Numbered from the stretch's first letter, positions 10,617-22,748 are shown. The stretch is DNA of 64,000 bases from Buxus sempervirens (GCA_947561395.2 OX387190.1:23926858-23990857), one strand, 5' to 3'. Numbers and translations: made by a program. The notes: generated from the sequence alone by a model not told the origin.

Positions 10617-12060
10617 ACTTCTAGGGCTTTGGCTTCCATTAATCAGTACTTGGATCAAAATGCAAATTTTCCTCTTGAATAAATTGAACTGATTCCTTGA
10701 GACTGCTACACTTTCATCTATTGAAATTTTCTTTCAAAAGACCAAATTGCTAGAAATAGTTAAAGAAGTTGTGGCTGGGTTCTATGCAGCAATCGGAAAC
10801 GTTTGGCTTTGATCTGAACTGCCCGGGAGGGAGGACTCCATTGCAGCCCTTTAAACAACAAAACAAGCATGCACATAAACCCCATTTTTATCTTATAATT
10901 ATAATTGTAAATAGTTGTAGGTATCTTTGTTGTTACTTCTTAAGAGTACTCGCTATTTATTAGTCTTGATGAACATATTTATTGCTGTGCATTTTGTATT
11001 CGTTAATTATTGATTTTCAGCAAGACTAAGTAATATTTCTTTTTGATTGTATTCCTATGAATTAGTTTTAACTTCTTGTCCTTCTTTTTTAGCTTCTTAT
11101 TACAGATTTTCATTGCATGCGAATTTCAGAAATAGAAAATTGGGGCAACCACTGCATTTGACGTCACCATGAACTTCATCCGTCATGATTTTGAATTTCC
11201 TGCTATCGACAAATAAGAAAAACATCTCCTAATTCAGTCGCTTGAGGCACCAAACTCATCAATGACTGATTTTTTGTTTACTTCCCTTTTAGTTCCTTCA
11301 AATCCTTTGGCTCCTTTGATGACTTATGTTAGAACAAGGTAAACACATTTTATTCTTCTTTCTGCCAGTCATGCACGCAGCCTAAACTCTTAAATTCACC
11401 AACCCATCTTCAAGCTCTGATCCCCGTTGAATAGGCAATGAAAGTACGATAAAATGAGGACACAAACGAAAGCAGAGCACCGTTTGCTCTGTTTTCTGCA
11501 ATCATAGTAGCAAGGAGCCTCGCTTATAGAGAAATTATTATTGTGCTTAAATTCGGCTTTTTTTTTTTTTTTTTTTGGGTGAAGTTTTTCTATATGTTTA
11601 TTGAATTCATCAATGGGTCTTTCCATAGAGTTGACAGGAAGAAGAGGATCATCAACCAGGAAACTCAAGTGAAGGTTCCTCATCAGTTCCAAAAGCTTCA
11701 ATAGTAAGGGCAGAAAGTTCAGAAGGAAGAGGAACTTCTGAGGATTCGTAAGCTTCCATGAACTCTTCCAACATGGGGCCTTCATTTCAAATGCTTCAGT
11801 CTCTGTGGAAGTAACAAATGGTGAAGCTTAATGCACATGTTCTCTTGACTTGTCTCTCAAGCTTTCCACTTAGAAGGGAAGATGGACATATTATTCTGTT
11901 TCTTGGTTGTTTGAAATGCCTTAACCAAAGCAAAAACATATTACATTACTTTTACTGTGGAAATAGCCACCTTTCAGAATTGGGCATACCACAGTTATAT
12001 TCATATGAATGGCTAAGTAATATTTCTCTGTCATTGCATTCTTAAAAATTTGTCTTAACT
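10617..12060 (+). pseudogene. resistance-gene relic lacking the NB-ARC/LRR exon
   Basis: The unit starts with the family leader (GGGCTTTGGCTTCCATTAA at about 10620, CGGAAACGTTTGGCTTTGATC at about 10797, 5'UTR intron acceptor TTTTCAG-CAAGAC near 11021), but the 3-kb exon for the coiled coil, NB-ARC and LRRs is absent. From about 11390 the sequence matches the 3' flank of the gene at 18 kb, and from about 11497 it matches the last intron and last exon of the copy at 30 kb. The last exon is readable: acceptor GACAG at 11633-11637, then an acidic Ser/Glu-rich frame 11638-11751 ending in TAA. It is a chimeric deletion product, not a gene. Confidence 0.65.
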
Positions 12061-13456
12061 TTCTTTAACTTATTATTACATATTTTCAGTAATTGTTTAA
12101 CAAGTGTAAAGCTTCTGTGTGCTTGATCATCGATCAAGGGTGAGTTAGCATTTTGTGGAATACCATGCTGATCACAAGTGAGAAGTGCAGAAATCAAGAA
12201 TAGGGATTTTGTTTAAATTTTAATTGATTGGTTTGTTATAAACTAAAGATTATATCTACATGCGAATTATAGATGTGAACAGTACGCCTAGTTATATTAA
12301 ATTTTATGCATTATATAATACTGAATCTTGTTTAGACTCAATTTGTGAGAGCTTCCATTGTAATAGTAAGTTTCTATGATATAGAACAGTAGCAGACCAG
12401 TTCCAGTGCAAGATTAATAAGAGACAGGTTATAAAGAAAGTTGCTTGCTCAACCATAACACATTAAACTATAAAGGAATTAAACCACAGTGAACATTAGA
12501 ACTCACCAGATTTATTTTTAATTTATTTCTTTAAGACATTAACATAGAAGAAGTAGCTCTTACTTGAAAATCTGTAAGATGAGAAACTAAATCTGTTTTT
12601 AAACTCTAAAATCTGAGGCATCTATATGATTCAAAGGGGACAAAAATAGAACTGTCACATTAAATAACCAATTAAAATAAGGGGGGAAACTATCACACAC
12701 CACGTCACACACAGTTTCATATCTTTTCTCCAGCATTCATGTTTAATTTAAAGGAGTTGCTACGAAGTGGAGCAAAGCTTAGAAATTTTTCTGTGCTAGA
12801 AACGTAAGGTGGGTTTTTTTACTGTAACCGTTGGATGCTTCACGTGGCATAGGAATGGTATGTGCAATATTGTGGGGGTGTTGGGCTAAACTCTAGCATC
12901 CTGTTACGATATAAGGAAATAAAGTTGCACTCTAACCAGTAAAGTTATTGGTCTAGTGATAATTAGGGTTAATAACGACAATTGGTATTTGAGCCCAGGT
13001 CTCAGCTTTGGTTTAATTTGGATTTTGGAGGTTGACTTGGGATATTTTAAGTTCTAATCCCCATAAGCTTTTGAATCACTTTCTCAAGTATCATGACTAC
13101 AAATACTTTTTACTTTTCTTAGAGTTAAAAAAAGAAAAAGAAATGAAAAGAAAAAGTCTTCGAAATCTTTTTCAAATGTGTCCTCCTAAAACAATATGTC
13201 AGTCACGATGATTATGTTTGGTTTAAATTAGCAACACAAATGTACATGGATTGCAAATCTTCCTCCTTTTAACTTTTCCTTAGTTTGATGAGTATATGTT
13301 CCAATATGTTTTGGATGGCAAGTTCAGATTTCAGACCTCCATATTCTACTCTCTAGCCATCATTGTGAAAGTGAGGTACCTCCTGTAGAAAGATAGAAAT
13401 CATTGAAATCCTTTCAGTGATTGCCAGGAAATTTATGGACAATCATCTTTTCCTAA
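12061..13456. other. intergenic, duplicated 3' flank then unique AT-rich DNA
   Basis: 12110-12660 matches 30640-31240 (CTTCTGTGTGCTTGATCATC, GTGAGTTAGCATTTTG), so it is the duplicated 3' flank of the resistance-gene unit. The rest up to 13456 is AT-rich and shows no gene. Confidence 0.6.
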
Positions 13457-13684
13457 TCTATACTATATATAATATAATACGAGACACCTCCCTGGGAATT
13501 GCACCAATCAAAATGTATAAGTTTTCAAAACAGCCCTTACACAATATCATAAAGATTCATTAATAAAAATGTACAATAGTTAAAATTATTTCATTTCTTT
13601 AAAAACTTAAGAATCAGCTGCAAAATTGTTTGTTCCCTTCTGTCTCTTTCCTCGTAGGTGCATTATTGCATGGCACCTGGCTAG
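13457..13684 (+). mobile_element. small non-autonomous Helitron
   Basis: The element begins TCTATACTATATATAA and ends with hairpin AGGTGC (13656-13661)/GCACCT (13673-13678) followed by TGG and CTAG (13681-13684). It lies between A (13456) and T (13685), the known Helitron target. The paralogous leader relic at 32776-32796 has the empty site (TTTTTCCTAA joined directly to TTTTATGATTAAA). Length 228 bp; no coding capacity. Confidence 0.75.
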
Positions 13685-14510
13685 TTTATGATTAAACAAG
13701 GTGTGGCTATTGGCTCACTCAGTTAAAAGTAAGTGCAGATTTTTGAAGTGGTGGGACCGCTTTCTTGACCCAATTGACTTGAAAGGGAGAAATATTTGCT
13801 TTAGATTGTACACTTTGATCCATGAAAAGGATTAAAATTTTCTATAAAAAGACTAAAGTCCGAATTGCGAGATAGAACAAACGACGTTGTGCTCGGGATT
13901 CTATTGAGTAATCTGGCAGGTAAGCGCGTAAATCGTCTTCTTCTCTTCTAATTAGGACTGTAATCAATTCTAGATCTCTTTGTTGTTGCCTATTGCTGTT
14001 GCTTCCATCGTAAGATGAATTCGATATGTGTTACTGTGTGTTTGCATGAGCTGATTGTAGTATTCCAGCAAAAGGAAGCAAGAAAGCGAAACAGGTATCA
14101 ATCGATTAGAAATTTTCAATGAATATACCAAGTTGCAAAATTCTACTAACCTTCTATTGCTTTGGCTTCCATTAAGCGATCGGCATCTGGTATTCTGCTT
14201 TTGATCAGCTTTATTGATGCAATCGGCAAGTAGCGTTCAGCCTTGACCTGGATTACTCCAACACACTCCATTTTTGTTGAATAAATTGAATTGAAACTAC
14301 TTTTGACTCTCTCTTGTTGTTTCTTTAGGCTGATGGGACCGCTTTCTTGGCTCAATTTACTTACCAAGAATGATTCCTTGAGAAATTCCCTTTCAAAAGA
14401 CCAAATTGCAAGATAGAGCTTAAGACTTTGTGCTGGGTTTTCTATTGAGCAATCAGAAACGAACATTCGGATTTTTTCCGCTGAAATTTCCCTTTAAAAA
14501 TCAAGAACAG
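13685..14510 (+). promoter_or_regulatory. duplicated leader/promoter modules of the resistance gene
   Basis: Two successive copies of the family leader lie upstream of the gene. One starts at GGGACCGCTTTCTTGACCC (about 13754) and includes CAGGTAAGCGCGTAAATCG near 13917. The other starts at GGGACCGCTTTCTTGGCTC (about 14336) and ends at the 5'UTR intron donor at 14511. The closer copy is joined directly to the functional acceptor and ATG; the distal one may be an alternative promoter or first exon. Confidence 0.55.
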
Positions 14511-14644
14511 GTATGCACATTCACCCCACTTTTATCTTGCAATAATTCTAATTGTAAATACTTGTAGGTCTCTTTCTGTTCCTTCTTGAGAGTACTTGTT
14601 ATTTATTGCTGTGCAGTTTGAATTCGTTAATTGTTTATCTTCAG
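14511..14644 (+). other. 5'UTR intron of the resistance gene
   Basis: Donor ...AACAG|GTATGCAC at 14511 and acceptor TTATCTTCAG|CAAGAA at 14644. The same structure precedes the second copy (26055-26359), and the acceptor is recognisable in the relic at about 11021. The start codon follows 33 bp downstream. Confidence 0.6.
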
Positions 14645-14677
14645 CAAGAAAGAGAAGTTGAAAAAGAAAATCCATAA

Positions 14678-17600
14678 ATGGCTGCTGTGGTGGATGCCGC
14701 CATTTCAGTCACAGCAAAAATTGCAGAGTGCTTTTTGCCTCAGATTGGGCGACATCTTGGTTATTTCATGCACTACAACAGGAAAATTGAGAAGCTCAGA
14801 AACAAAGTTAGAGGACTGGAGATGAAAAGAAATGAGGTCCAGGAATCTGTTGAAGAAGCCACAAGAAATGGGAAAGTGATCAAACCCGCTGTGGAGGAAT
14901 GGCTAGCATCTGTGAACAATACCATAACAGGGGCAAATGCTATTTTGGAAAATGAAGTTAGGTGGTTCAATGTTCGTTCCCGTTACAGATCGGGAAAAAG
15001 AGCCGAAAGGAAGGCGGAGTTTATTGTGGAGCTCCAAGGCAATGGAGTATTTAACGGCATTTGGAAACATCCACCACCTCTAGATATAGAATCAATGTCA
15101 ACTGGTGACTTCGTTGCTTTTCGATCCAGAGATTTAGACTTCCATAAGGTCATGGAAGCATTGAAAGATGATCACATCAACACCATCGGGATATCCGGGA
15201 TGGGCGGTGTGGGCAAAACGACCTTGGTAACAGAAGTTGCAATACAGGCTAAAAGAGACCAACTTTTTGATATGGTGTTGATGGTAGTTGTGTCTCAGAT
15301 TCCAAACGAAAAAGGTATTCAGGATCAGATTGCAAGCATGCTGGGCTTGAAATTAGAGGAGAGCAGTAGTAAACATGAGAGGGCAGAGATACTGTCAAGG
15401 CAAATAAAGCAGCTTATGGAACAAGGGAAAATGATTCTTTTAATTTTGGATGATGTTTGGGCAGAACTAGAGTTAGCCGATAAAGGAATTCCCTTTGTGA
15501 AAAGCCATAAGAAGCTCAAAATTTTGCTCACCACCAGACGCCAACAAGTATGCCGGGTAATGGACTGCCAAATGCAAATGCACCTCCAGGTGTTATCAGA
15601 AGAAGACTCTTGGAGTTTGTTTAGAAGTAATGCAGGTAATGTTGTTGACTCCCCCACCTTGAATGATGTGGCAAGGAAAGTTTCTAGAGAGTGTGGAGGA
15701 TTGCCCATAGCCCTCGTGACTGTTGGAAGGGCATTAAGAAATATTGAAGACATGCAAGAATGGGAAGAGGCACTTCGTGAACTTAGACATGCTGCACCTA
15801 TCAACGTTGAGGGTGTAGATGAAAAGGTGTATGCGTGTTTAAAACTGAGTTATGATTATTTGAGAAGTGAGGAGGCCAAGCAAATCTTCTTGCTTTGTTG
15901 TCTGTTCCCAGAAGATCATGATATTGAGGTAGAAACATTGGTGTATTATGCGGTTGGAAAGGGCACATTTCAACGTATAGCAAACGATATAGAAGAGGTA
16001 AGAAATAGTTTGTGTACAACCATCAATCACCTTCAAGCTTCTTCTTTGTTATTAAGATCAGATAAAAGGAGAAAGTGCGTTAAAATGCATGATGTTACAC
16101 GCGATGTGGCCATATCAATTGCATCTACAAGAGAAAAGGACATGTTTTTTATAAGAGCTTCCATCGGTCTAAAGGAATGGCCACAGGATGTAACATGGGA
16201 ACATTTTACAGCGATCTCATTGATGTCCAATGAGATTAAAGAATTGCCTGTTGTGTTGAAATGTCCAAATCTTAAGATTTTTACCTTACGAGGCAATAAG
16301 GGATTAAGAAGAATCCCGGATACGTTCTTTGAAGGACTGACATCACTTGAGGTTTTAGAATTGAGTAGTATGCATTTGTTTGCATTGGCGGCAGCTCCAA
16401 AATCAATGGAGGTCCTAAAGAATCTTCGAGTATTGATATGGCATTCCTTCCTTCTAGCATTCGCCGATACATCCGTGTTTGGAAAGCTAAGGCATCTTCA
16501 AATTCTTGATTTAAGACATAATAATATTAAAGAGGTACCAAAAGAGATTGGACAATTGAAGAATTTAAGGCTATTGGATTTACGAGATTGTGGTTTTTCT
16601 ATAAAAATTGCACCAATTGCCATATCGTGCTTGTCCCGATTAGAAGAGCTATACCTAGATTGGGATGGATGCTTGGGTAAAGAAGCAGTTGATTGGTTTG
16701 ATCAATTCAAATTATTGTCCTGCTTAAATATTTTATATGTGAGAATAGAAAAAAATACTGAAGAAATAGGCCTCTCAAATGTAAGGTTTCACTTATCCAA
16801 ATTCCAAGTTTCTTTTGGTAAGTTTGATTCTACATGTATAACACTGCCACTTGGAAGAGAAACTCCTTTAATGGATGGGATTAATGCATACTTGGAGCAA
16901 ACAAAATATTTAGGCATTAGCCTACATTCGAATTCATTTAGGAATGTTCTTTGTCACTTAAATAAGAATTCCATTGGTTTAAAATGCTTGAAGAGCCTTG
17001 AGTTGGTGAATTGCCGCGGGATAGAGCACTTGATAAATGTAGTGGAATGGACTGAGAATTCACTACTTTCATTGTGCCCACATTTAAAAGAAATAGATTT
17101 GTTTGATATGAATGACTTGAAAACGATTTGCCATGGCTCACTTCCTGCTACAGGTTGCCTTCGGAAACTAAGAGTATTGAATATACAAGAATGCAGAAGA
17201 TTATTAAATGTTGTAGCAAGCAATCTATGGAAAATGTTCCTACATTTAGAAAGACTATCGGTAAGTGAATGTGATGCTTTGGAGGAAGTATTTGATTTAA
17301 ATGATCATGAAAATATTTGTGCTCAAGAAGGAGATGCGTTTCCACCAGTGTCTAGCTTGACAATATTGCATTTGTATTCTCTGCCAAGATTACAGGCTAT
17401 ATGGAAGGGTCCTACTCAATTTTTTCGGCTTCACAACCTATGCCAGGTTTATGTGTCAGGTTGTCCACAATTAAGATATATCTTCTCACCCGACTTGGCT
17501 GGGACCCTTCTACAACTAGAAGATCTCCTCATAAGTGATTGTAATGAATTAGAGGAGATTGTTGCCTGCAAAATCACGGTGGATAAGATTGTCTTCCCAA

Positions 17601-18352
17601 GATTAAAAGTCATTAGTCTCCAAGATCTATCGAGTCTCTTAAGTTTCTACTCAGGAACAGTTCCTTCAGAATTCCCATCGTTGTCAAGATTATCAATCAT
17701 TAATTGTCCCAACCTGAAGACCTTTGCTTTGGGATTTCAAAGCACTGGAGATCAAATTCGTTTCCAATGCAATGAAGGTGACATCAAAGAAATTTTTTAT
17801 GTACAAGACCCAAATATTGCCATACAAAACTACTTAGATATGAAGAAGGTATGCAATCTCTACATGGTCGATCTCAGAAGTTTCTACTCAATCTCTACAT
17901 GGTCGATCTCAGAAGTTTCTACTGAATGAGTTCTTTTGGATTTATGAAAATTTGGAAATTTTACTTGATTTTATAGGTGGAGACCAGTACTTACGAATGC
18001 CAAAGCACTCTAAAGCTAAAGGCCATCGAATTCAATGTCCATGATATCACAGAGGTATTTATTCACAGCATATACTCCTGATTGTTTGACAAGCATGTTA
18101 TTCAATTACACCTACACCACATGGAAAACATCCACTCTTTTACCTACATCTTTAATCATAGTGACTACTGCTAGGACCCTTGATTATACATGAGTTATAT
18201 ACTTGGTGAAGTTTTTCCTTATATTCATTCAATTCATTGATGGGGTGTTTCCATGGAGATGACAGGAACAGGAGGAAGTTTCAGATCATGAACAAGGAAA
18301 TTCAGGTGAAGGATCCTCATCAGTTCCACAAGCTTCAGTAGTAATAGGATGA
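14678..18352 (+). CDS. CC-NB-ARC-LRR disease resistance protein (RPS2/RPS5-type)
   Basis: Predicted CDS is 14678-17848, 17977-18054 and 18266-18352; all junctions are phase 0 with GT-AG introns, giving 1,111 residues. Order: N-terminal helical/coiled-coil part (1-140), NB-ARC with P-loop GMGGVGKTT (174-182), kinase-2 LDDVW (257-261), LLTTRR (about 283-288), CGGLPIA (339-345) and MHD (470-472), then leucine-rich repeats (about 500-1057), a 26-residue exon, and a 28-residue Ser/Glu-rich tail. All key nucleotide-binding motifs are intact. Such proteins are intracellular receptors that detect pathogen effectors and trigger cell death. The ATG (ATGGCTGC) is matched by the second copy (ATGGCTGAAG) and follows the leader acceptor. 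If intron 1 is retained, the frame stops at 17929 and gives 1,083 residues. The specific effector recognised cannot be told. Confidence 0.9.
17849..17976 (+). other. intron 1 of the resistance gene with 35-bp tandem duplication
   Basis: Donor AAG|GTATGC and acceptor TTTTATAG|GTGGAG. Just after the donor a 35-bp unit beginning CAATCTCTACATGG occurs twice head to tail (about 17854-17923). The reading frame stays open through both copies, so retention gives a different C-terminus. Confidence 0.65.
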
Positions 18353-18880
18353 ACTTAAGAAGGAAGAGGAACTTTTGAGGCTTAGTAAGCTTCCATGAAC
18401 TCATCCAACATGGGGCCCTCATTTTCAGATGCTTCAGTCTCAATGGAAGCAACAGATGGTTCAGCTTCTTCCACAAGTTCTCTTGATTTATCGCTTATGA
18501 TTTCCATTCAGAAGGAATTATGGAAATATTTCTTTGTTTCATGGTTGTTTGAAATGCCTTAACCAAAGCAAAAACATAGTATAACTTTTTACTGTGGAAA
18601 TAGCTACCTGCGAGAATTGGGCATATCACACTTTCGATTCATATGAATGACCAAGTAATATTTCTTTTTGCTTACATTCTTATGAATCAGTCTTTAACTT
18701 TCTTTTTTCTTTTTTTGCCTTGTTATTACATATTATTACACCTGGATTCAAGCTCTAATTCCTATTGAATAGGCAATGAAAATACCACGAAATGAGGAAA
18801 CAAACGAAAACAGAGCACCGTTTGCTCTGTCTTCGACAACTTTTTACAGTAGCTACAATGCTCTTTTAAGAACACCTGGA
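18353..18880. other. 3' flank of resistance gene, shared with other copies
   Basis: The sequence after the stop (CATGGGGCCCTCATTTTCAG, TACCTGCGAGAATTGGGC) matches 11760-12010 and 30360-30600. The part with GAGCACCGTTTGCTCTGT (about 18815) matches 11470. It is probably 3'UTR plus duplicated flank. Confidence 0.55.
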
Positions 18881-20563
18881 GACTTGTTATCCACCTGTAA
18901 CTGAAGCAAAAACACAGAGGAAGAAGTTATAATCATTAGCAAACCCGAAAGAATTAGATTGGCAGTTGATTAATAAAATAAAATAAAATCGAATAGAGAA
19001 ACTGTTTTGCAGGATATGCAGACTAAACTTATTTATTTTTTCTTTTTCTTCCCATATTATTCCCTTTTAGATGGTTTCTCGTTCCCACAATCTCCATTTC
19101 GTCTTGAACTAGAAAAGCTTGAAACCAGTCCACCTAAATGGGATGATTAATGGTGCATATAGAAAGGTTGCCGTTAAGTAAGCACGGTGTAGCAAATAAA
19201 AAATGACAATTAAAAATTTTGTGAGTGCCTATTTGCGTTTGCAGGCCAAAGTAAGGCACAATTCGAGGTAACATAGCAAAAGATTTCATCTCATTAATGG
19301 GTTCCCTGAGGTAGGTGTGCTCATTGGGCTGACCAGGCACTACATGGGCATGTTTAGCCCATGCCTGGCGAGCTAAGCACAACATGGCCGACTTGGTTAG
19401 CAGGTTGTGCCTGACTCGTAACCCAATACCCCAGGCACGGCTAAGGCTGGGCCTAGGTTTGCGGGCAATTGGGCTGCCCACGGGCCACATAATAAATTTA
19501 TTAAATAATTTAGAAAAATAGAAAAAGGAAAAAATAAATAAATAAAGTAGAAAATTCTAAAAAATGTATATTTATTATTCACACACATTTCTTACATATA
19601 TTATAGGATACAATTTTTTCCAAAATTGTAAAAAAAAAAAAAAAAGGTAAAAAAGCCCAAGCCTGTGGGCTAGGCTTTGACGCCTGCGTGCTTCATGGGC
19701 CATAGCCTGCCAAGCCATCATGCTTGGCGAGCCATGCCTTAATGAGCCAGATGTCCAGTACCCCAGGCTAGGGCTAGCAATCAGTCGAATACAGTATGGA
19801 TCTACCATGATTTGAACCCGAGCAAAAAATAAAAAACCGATATCTGAATTCGATCCGAAATCCAATGGATCTTTTATACCTGAATCCCAATTTGAAACCG
19901 AATTCATATATTGTATCTGAATTCAATATTTGACCGAATAAATAACTGAAATCCAAATTAGATCAATTTGAACTTAAAACTCAAAAATCAAGTTTCACTA
20001 TTTAATAAAATTTTAGCTATTAAAACTAATGAGCCATAAAAATTACACGAGTAAGGATTGTTCAACTATGGTTTATACAAAGTTTACAAACGGTTTAATG
20101 CAAAGTATATGTTGATTTCGGTTCGGATCATATTCGGTCGGATCCAAAATTCGATGTCTGTATTCTAACTACGGATTTATATCTTATATCTGAATTCAAG
20201 ATTTTTGGATTGGATTCAAATATATATATCTAACCCACTGCCGACCCTACCCTAGGCACGGCACAGCACACTAATAGGTGTTGGGGCATGTTATGCCATA
20301 CTTGTCACACGCGTTTTAAGCGTGCTAGGCCGTGCCGTGCCCATGTCGGCCCAGCCTGATAAGCAGCCCTCTCCCAACGTGTCTATGGATTTTCCCAAGT
20401 CACAACCAAATCTCTTACCCAGCATTCGTAAGACAATGATCAGATATACATAGGTGCCTATCTACACATCCTTTTGGGAAAAATCAGATAGCGACAAATC
20501 CCATTGCCCGCATGGGTCTATGCGACCCACGTGCACACAAATACAAAAAAGCCAAAAGATAAA
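18881..20563. other. intergenic, GC-rich repeat of unknown class nested with an AT-rich repeat
   Basis: Between about 19300 and 20370 there are GGCACGGC, GGGCTGCCCACGGGCC and GCCGTGCCGTGCCC words, interrupted by a stretch (about 19770-20265) rich in CGGATC/GAATTC-like words. Similar low-complexity dispersed repeats are common in plants. I see no coding frame or clear target duplication. Confidence 0.4.
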
Positions 20564-20572
20564 ATAAGATTA

Positions 20573-21024
20573 GGGAAATTTAATTTTTAGTGGTACTTTA
20601 TCAAACTATTTAAGATTTAGTCAGCAAAGTTTTGAGTTTTAACTTTAGTACACATTTATCAAAATAATTAATTTTTAATGCCATTTCACTATTACAAATC
20701 AACTATTCCAAAAATGCCCTTACGTCACTTATCCAAATGACTTGTACAAGTCATTTTATTGACTTGTACAAGTTAATTTTTGACTTGTACAAGTCATTTT
20801 ATTACTTGTACAAGTCTAAAATGGCTTGTACAAGTTAATTTATTGCTTGTACAAGTCTCGGAAGTAAATTGTATAAGGGTATTTTTGGAAGAATTTATCC
20901 GTAATAGTGAAATGACACTAAAAATTAATTATTTTGATAAAGGTGTATTAAAAGTTAAAATTAAAAACTTTACCGACTAAATCTTAAATAGTTTGATAAA
21001 GTACCACTAAAAATTAAATTTCCC
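20573..21024. mobile_element. MULE-type MITE (foldback element)
   Basis: 452-bp element with long terminal inverted repeats: it starts GGGAAATTTAATTTTTAG and ends with the reverse complement CTAAAAATTAAATTTCCC; the match continues inward for well over 100 bp. It is flanked by a perfect 9-bp duplication ATAAGATTA (20564-20572 and 21025-21033), the size expected for Mutator-like transposition. The centre is an array of palindromes (20741-20860). No transposase. Confidence 0.88.
20741..20860. repeat. array of ACTTGTACAAGT palindromes inside the MITE
   Basis: The self-complementary word GACTTGTACAAGTCA or close variants occurs about seven times with spacers TTTTATT, TTTTTGA and AAAATG. Each copy is its own inverted repeat, and the whole array forms the loop region of the foldback element. 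Confidence 0.85.
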
Positions 21025-21033
21025 ATAAGATTA

Positions 21034-21584
21034 AGACAATTGCAAAAGACAAAATATAATTAGTAACATTCTAAAAGTAATAAATTTAAAGTAATTCCAA
21101 CAGTATCTATAAACAAAAACAAACCAAACTAAAACTAATACATTGTTAATTGAAAACTAAGGCAAACTCGCATATTGGTTGAGTTGTTCTGGAGAGGATT
21201 TCTCAATCAACCGATGATTTCACAATTAGAGAAGTTTTTGCATGACATGGTGTTCTTTTAATAGACCATTATGTTCAAAAATTACATACTTGGAGAATGC
21301 ACGCTCTATACATGTAGCAAATTTGAAAGAGAATTGAGGGCATTTTGGATATTAAAATGTTAGGCAATTAGTTATTGATACACGTGGAATTAATAAATGT
21401 GTGTAAGAGCTAATTTGATTTAAAAAATAGAAGGTGTTTTTGGTATCAGATATCAACCAAAAAATAGGGTGTTTGCTTGATAATAGTAACAGATAATATA
21501 ATAAACTGGGATAGAAACCAACCCAAACAAAATTAGGTTTCTTTTTTTATTAACAATTCAACGGATTATGTTTAGTTAATATGG
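21034..21584. other. intergenic AT-rich DNA, no feature
   Basis: I see no open frame, repeat or motif here beyond low-complexity A/T runs. Confidence 0.4.
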
Positions 21585-21592
21585 TTTCTAGT

Positions 21593-22509
21593 AGAGCTGT
21601 AAGTATGGTGGGTTGGGTCGGGTTCCAATGATTTTGGGGCTCAACCCTAACTAAAATTATTCAACCCAAATTCTCCTCAGCCCACCCTAAACCTAAACTC
21701 CTTGATCCCAAACCCAACCCTAAAACTATTTCTTGAGTTTCGGCTGGCTGCAGATACTTCTCGTTTCTAATTGATATAATGATATATTTACATGTACAAA
21801 ACTACACTATCTTGATACATATAACAAAGTTTTCTTAACATACATTGATTTTGTTGTCTATTAGGTTAGAATTATTTACTATAGCTCCTTCAAACTTTTG
21901 ATCTTATTATAGTATTAGATGAACTAGCTAATGAAATCAGGCAGTACAATGAAGCAAGGTTATTCAAACATAGTAACAATTTTCAAACAAATAGACATTT
22001 TCAAACATTATAAAGCAAGGTTATTCAAATTAACATCAAGTTCATTGCATTCAATTAAATAGAAAAAAATTTTAAATTCATAACATAATTGCATGCGATG
22101 CCACAAGCCCAAACCAACACCACACATATTCTTTAACCTAAAATAAGAAAAAAAAAAGCTATAAATTGCATTCTTTTGAAAATTTTAGTCTACATTTTTC
22201 TTGTACTCATGCGCTTGTGACAAGCAAATTCAGTGGTGGTGGCTGTTGTTCTTGTTCGAAGGAGAGTGAAGATTGAAGAGCCGAGATGATGCAGTTGCAA
22301 TACTCAATCAACCTAACCTATGGTTTTCGTATGAGGCAAATTAGTTCGGGCTTTTCGGGCTAGGTTGTGTGAACCCGAGCCCAGCCCGAACTCAACTTCA
22401 GGCTTGAAATTGAACCCGGACCAAACCTAGACCCAGACACAAACCTTAAATAGGGCTAGTATTTGGATTGGATCGGGAGGGCTTCAGGTGGGTGGGCAAA
22501 ACTTAGTAC
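21593..22509. mobile_element. hAT-like non-autonomous element
   Basis: An 8-bp direct repeat TTTCTAGT flanks the segment (21585-21592 and 22510-22517), the size typical of hAT transposition. The left end (AGAGCTGTAAGTATGG, then GGGTTGGGTCGGG) resembles the CAGGGCTGTAA-type hAT ends; the right end is only a poor inverted match. 917 bp, no transposase frame. Confidence 0.5.
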
Positions 22510-22748
22510 TTTCTAGTTCAATTTGGGTTGGTTTACAAAAATTTAAACGGATTAGTTTCACTGACTCTGCTAATGACAAAACAATACATAGTACGGAACA
22601 ATTTCATTCTTGCCAATTTTCACTAAGGGACCCTTGACGGAAACATAGAACGACTACAATAATAATTCTTTTGTTTTGTCACCTCAATCATTCTTTTTAT
22701 CTAGTTGAGTTATAATGAAAGTCCAAATTAAACTGCAAGCATTAGTTA

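Noticed and set aside
11396-11785. Conserved minus-strand frames (also at 18234-18476 and 30102-30422)
   Set aside because: They are antisense to the Ser/Glu-rich last exon of the resistance genes; the plus strand has matching splice acceptors and stop codons, so the plus reading explains the conservation.
15325-15804. 159-codon minus-strand frame inside the resistance gene
   Set aside because: Shadow of the NB-ARC coding exon.
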